Part shown: in pieces, positions 61,244 through 64,000 of the stretch
Position numbering within the stretch: position 1 is the first letter of the stretch
How the letters are laid out: each line of letters opens with the position of its first letter
Origin: DAISVY01 sp036826635
GTDB lineage: Bacteria > Zixibacteria > MSB-5A5 > GN15 > FEB-12
Length of the DNA stretch: 64,000 nt
Direction: 5' to 3'
Assembly (NCBI GenBank): GCA_036826635.1
Contig: DAISVY010000007.1
Location: forward strand, 124,001 to 188,000
Notes under the pieces: model-generated
What the model was told of the DNA's origin: nothing
The model's input: only the letters and a program-made list of their open reading frames with translations
Database searches by the model: none
Translations under genes and position numbers: made by a program

Positions 61244-61688
61244 ACAATCAGCCTCCCGACGAATGAATGAACGACGGAGCTTCATACTATTTCTTTTTGT
61301 TCGTGTCAGAAGCTCTTGGAAACGAGACTAAAAGGTGCGCACGCTCGGGAGGGAAGTCAAGGTTTTAGCACACATTCAAGCGCATGACAGACAATACGTT
61401 ACGCGGCGCAATCAGGCTTGGTGTGCCTTTCTTTCCGAATTGACCGATGAAACGACGACAAGTTAAATCCTTGACGCCCTTTTTAATATCGATATATTGT
61501 ATGTGGCGTGTGTACTTACACATATGGCCGCGTCGCTCATAAAGCACCGCAGCAACTTATTGTTCCTGCTTTTCGTATACCGGTGGCCTGTGTCTTCAGC
61601 CACCTCAAATATCACGAGACAATCAACGTTCCGATTGCACGAAGGTTTTTAATATCTGCATTACGTCAACCTTAGTTTGGAGACTGAG
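61244..61688. other. 445-base divergent intergenic region
   Basis: Separates the DUF4412-like gene (minus) from the C25 peptidase (plus). It holds one good plus-strand promoter at 61471-61498 and two small hairpins in the presumed leader (TGTGT/ACACA near 61505-61522 and GGTGG..CCACC near 61583-61605). I see no open reading frame with a plausible start and Shine-Dalgarno. Confidence 0.5.
61471..61498 (+). promoter_or_regulatory. promoter of the C25 peptidase gene
   Basis: TTGACG (61471-61476), 16-base spacer, TATATT (61493-61498). The start codon is about 190 bases further on, so the mRNA would have a long 5' leader. Confidence 0.6.
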
Positions 61689-64000
61689 ATGAGGGAAAAG
61701 AGGCACGCTTGGGTAATTCACCCGACCACGGGAGCAGTTCTCCTGCTGGCTGTTGCTCTGGCTTTGGCCCCCTGGGCTACCGCCTTGGCGGGTCAGTTGA
61801 GCATGGAGTACAGTTTCGAACGTCCGCAAATTAAGACAGTCACAATTAACGGTGACACTTACGACCGGGTAGAGATGTCTGACGCTCCGCCCTGTGGCAA
61901 GGTCGGCCAGCCGGCTCTCCCGGCTCGCGGTGCGCAGATTCTGCTGCCCTACGGGGCTGAAATCGAGAGTATTGAGATAACGGCGATTGACAAAGTCCTG
62001 ATTGGCAAAGATTTCTATATCGAGCCGGTAGCACCACAGGGCAAACTGACCGGGGAACCGGTCGAGATTCAATTCCCGACGCCGGATGCCGTGATTTACA
62101 AGTCCGATCACATGTTCCCGGAAAGCGAGTTTCGTTCTCTGGGGGTACAGGTATTTCGCGGTTACCGGGTTCTGAATCTGCGCCTTCAGCCGGTTCAGTA
62201 CCTTCCGACAACCGGCGAGCTGTATTACAGTCCGTCGTTGCGGGTGACGGTCAAGACGGTCGAGACGGGCAAGGCATCTTCCCTCTTCCGTGGCCTGGAT
62301 GTTGACCGGACGGAAATATTGCAAAGGGTCGACAACCCGGAAATCGCAAATACGTATGTGGGCGGCAAGCTGGGTAGCAGGGCATACGACCTGTTGATCA
62401 TTACCACCCCGGATCTGGCGACCGCTTTCCAACCGTTGAAGGATTACCACGATACGACCGGTATTCTCACCGAAATCCGCACCACCGATCAGGTGGGCAG
62501 TACGGCTCCCGATGACGTGCGTGATTACATCCGTCAGGCCTATATCGACGATGGTATACAATATGTGATCATCGGGGGCGACGACGATGCCATTCCGGCC
62601 AAAGACCTGTATGTTTGTTACTCCGAAAGCGGTGGCACCTCCGAATCGGCGATGCCGGGAGACCTCTATTTCGGTTGCCTCGACGGCACCTGGAACTACG
62701 ACGGTGACTCGCAGTGGGGCGAGCCGACCGACGGAGAAGGCGGTGGCGATGTCGACATGGTTTATGACGTGTACGTGGGCCGCGCCGCAGCCGACAACAC
62801 GACCGAAGTCGACCGTTTCGTTAACCGTACTATCCAGTATCTCACGGCGGATGGACAGTTCATCCAGACCGTGTTGCTGGTTGGGGAGTATCTGGGCTTC
62901 GGAGGTATCGCCGAATACGGTGGCAATTACCTCGACGAACTCGAGGACGGTTCTTCCGAGCACGGTTACACCACGAGTGGTATACCGTCGTCACTGTTCG
63001 ACATTCAGAGACTATACGAGCGTGACGAGAGCTGGACAATGCAGAATCTCATTGACCGTTACAACGCCGGCCTTCACGTGGTCAACCATCTCGGTCACGG
63101 GGATACCGATTACGCCATGCAGCTCTACAATGACAATATCCTGAGCTCGATTACCAACACGGACCACTGTTTCATATATTCACAGACCTGCCTGGCCGGA
63201 CACTTCGACGGAACGGATTGCTGGGCCGAACACATGAATCTGAAGGTTGACGGGGGCGCTTTCGCCGTCATCATGAATGCCCGCTATGGCTTCGGCGAAT
63301 TCAACAGCACCGACGGAGCCTCGCAACGTTTCAATCGCGAGTTCTGGGATGCCATTTTCGGACCCATGGAGAACAAGCTGGAAATCGGTCGGGCCAATGC
63401 TGATTCGAAGGAAGATAACTACTACCGGATCAGTGATGACTACATGCGCTGGTGTTATTACGAAATCAACCTGTTCGGTGATCCCACCGTGACTTTCACG
63501 TCGCAGGGAGGAATTGCTTTCGATTTCACCAATGGTGTTCCCGAAGTGCTGGAGCCGGGCGTAGAATCTACGTTCGTAGTTAAAGTCATGAGCGCCTTCG
63601 GTGGCACGCCTGCCCCGGGGACCGGCGAGCTTCATTACTCGATCAACGATGGCACGTTGCAAACGGTCAGTATGACCGAATTGATGCCCAATCAGTACGA
63701 AGCTGCCCTGCCGGCTCTGGAATGCGGTGACTGGATCGACTTTTATGTCAGTGCCGAGGAAGCGGGTGGCACGCGTTTCTACAGCCCGCTGCCGCAGATG
63801 GCCTATCGCGCTTTCCCGGCCACCGAAGTGGTGAACGTGTTCGAAGACGACTTCGAAGCTGATCGGGGTTGGACAGCCGAAGCCACATGGGAACGCGGCA
63901 CGCCTACCGGCGGCGGTGGTGAGTACGGCAATTCTGATCCCGACGGTGCCTACGAAGGCACTGGCGTTTACGGCTACAATCTTTCCGGTGACTATGAGAA
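61689..64000 (+). CDS. gingipain-type C25 cysteine peptidase, 3' truncated by the window
   Basis: Secreted cysteine protease of family C25. At least 770 residues; the frame is open to the last base of the window and the stop lies beyond. ATG 61689 has GGAG six bases upstream and opens a signal peptide (TTGAVLLLAVALALAPWATALA, about 13-34). Residues 35-230 are a propeptide-like region. The catalytic domain spans about 235-600: DLLIITTPDLATAF near 237, YVIIGGDDDAIPA near 285, VVNHLGHGDTDY with the His near 469, and IYSQTCLAGHFDG with the Cys near 500. After the domain come an Ig-like unit and, near 715, a jelly-roll start (DDFEADRGWTAEATWERG). Such proteins in FCB bacteria are exported and often carry sorting tails, which would lie outside the window. 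Confidence 0.93.
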   Translation, partial: MREKRHAWVIHPTTGAVLLLAVALALAPWATALAGQLSMEYSFERPQIKTVTINGDTYDRVEMSDAPPCGKVGQPALPARGAQILLPYGAEIESIEITAIDKVLIGKDFYIEPVAPQGKLTGEPVEIQFPTPDAVIYKSDHMFPESEFRSLGVQVFRGYRVLNLRLQPVQYLPTTGELYYSPSLRVTVKTVETGKASSLFRGLDVDRTEILQRVDNPEIANTYVGGKLGSRAYDLLIITTPDLATAFQPLKDYHDTTGILTEIRTTDQVGSTAPDDVRDYIRQAYIDDGIQYVIIGGDDDAIPAKDLYVCYSESGGTSESAMPGDLYFGCLDGTWNYDGDSQWGEPTDGEGGGDVDMVYDVYVGRAAADNTTEVDRFVNRTIQYLTADGQFIQTVLLVGEYLGFGGIAEYGGNYLDELEDGSSEHGYTTSGIPSSLFDIQRLYERDESWTMQNLIDRYNAGLHVVNHLGHGDTDYAMQLYNDNILSSITNTDHCFIYSQTCLAGHFDGTDCWAEHMNLKVDGGAFAVIMNARYGFGEFNSTDGASQRFNREFWDAIFGPMENKLEIGRANADSKEDNYYRISDDYMRWCYYEINLFGDPTVTFTSQGGIAFDFTNGVPEVLEPGVESTFVVKVMSAFGGTPAPGTGELHYSINDGTLQTVSMTELMPNQYEAALPALECGDWIDFYVSAEEAGGTRFYSPLPQMAYRAFPATEVVNVFEDDFEADRGWTAEATWERGTPTGGGGEYGNSDPDGAYEGTGVYGYNLSGDYE

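Noticed and set aside
61623..62963. 446-residue minus-strand ORF
   Set aside because: Antisense to the C25 peptidase, which has catalytic motifs and a signal peptide; no Shine-Dalgarno or recognisable domain in the antisense frame.
1..64000. CRISPR array, phage, insertion sequence or rRNA
   Set aside because: None seen: no spaced direct repeats, no transposase or integrase, and no rRNA sequence.

Overview
The window looks like a chromosomal segment of a Gram-negative (diderm) bacterium of the FCB group, most likely candidate phylum Zixibacteria or a close relative. That placement is an inference. It rests on LptD, LolA, BamD and an OmpA/Pal-type lipoprotein (an outer membrane), a secreted beta-helix protein ending in a dockerin-like double EF-hand module, and a gingipain-type C25 peptidase. 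GC is moderate to high (mid 50s by eye). Start codons are ATG, GTG and TTG, and genes are packed with many 4-base overlaps. Most of the window is housekeeping; no phage, insertion sequence, rRNA or CRISPR array is visible.

Layout. 1-3.0 kb: the end of lptD. 3.15-12.7 kb: an HU protein with a clear terminator, then a tight run ftsK, lolA, rimO, a lytic transglycosylase, bamD, nadD and polA. 12.8-19.6 kb: coaE, a single-chain transketolase, then a cell-wall peptide salvage set (NlpC/P60 endopeptidase, dipeptide epimerase, N-acetylmuramoyl-L-alanine amidase) and a small membrane protein. 19.6-23.9 kb (minus strand): an unknown protein, the secreted beta-helix/dockerin protein, a SagB-type nitroreductase and tRNA-Arg(CCG). 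24.1-38.1 kb: proS, then the classical translation/RNA cluster rimP-nusA-infB-rbfA-nrnA-truB-ribF-rpsO-pnp, followed by an M16 peptidase and a polysaccharide deacetylase. 38.2-40.7 kb: leuS behind a good promoter.

40.8-48 kb is minus strand. It holds a D,D-carboxypeptidase after a NatA/NatB-type ABC exporter, then a compact operon of four unrecognised membrane proteins followed by a 38-residue zinc ribbon and a DUF72 protein. The four membrane proteins look like two diverged pairs: two TM-anchored soluble-domain proteins sharing a C-terminal motif, and two polytopic proteins sharing a different one. This is the best candidate in the window for an undescribed system. 48-51 kb: a divergent sugar-type ABC importer (binding protein and two permeases, no ATPase). 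51-56.6 kb: an OmpA-like lipoprotein, then on the minus strand an Ig-like lipoprotein, a TPR lipoprotein and tyrS. 56.6-59 kb: PBP1A and tRNA-Leu(CAA). 59-60 kb: a visibly AT-richer orphan gene just downstream of the tRNA, probably acquired. 60-64 kb: a DUF4412-like secreted protein (minus) and the start of a C25 peptidase that runs off the end.

Several genes without a Shine-Dalgarno sequence (lolA, coaE, pbp1A) have a -10-like box only a few bases before the ATG, which suggests leaderless mRNAs. Neighbouring genes carry strong Shine-Dalgarno sites, so both modes may be used.
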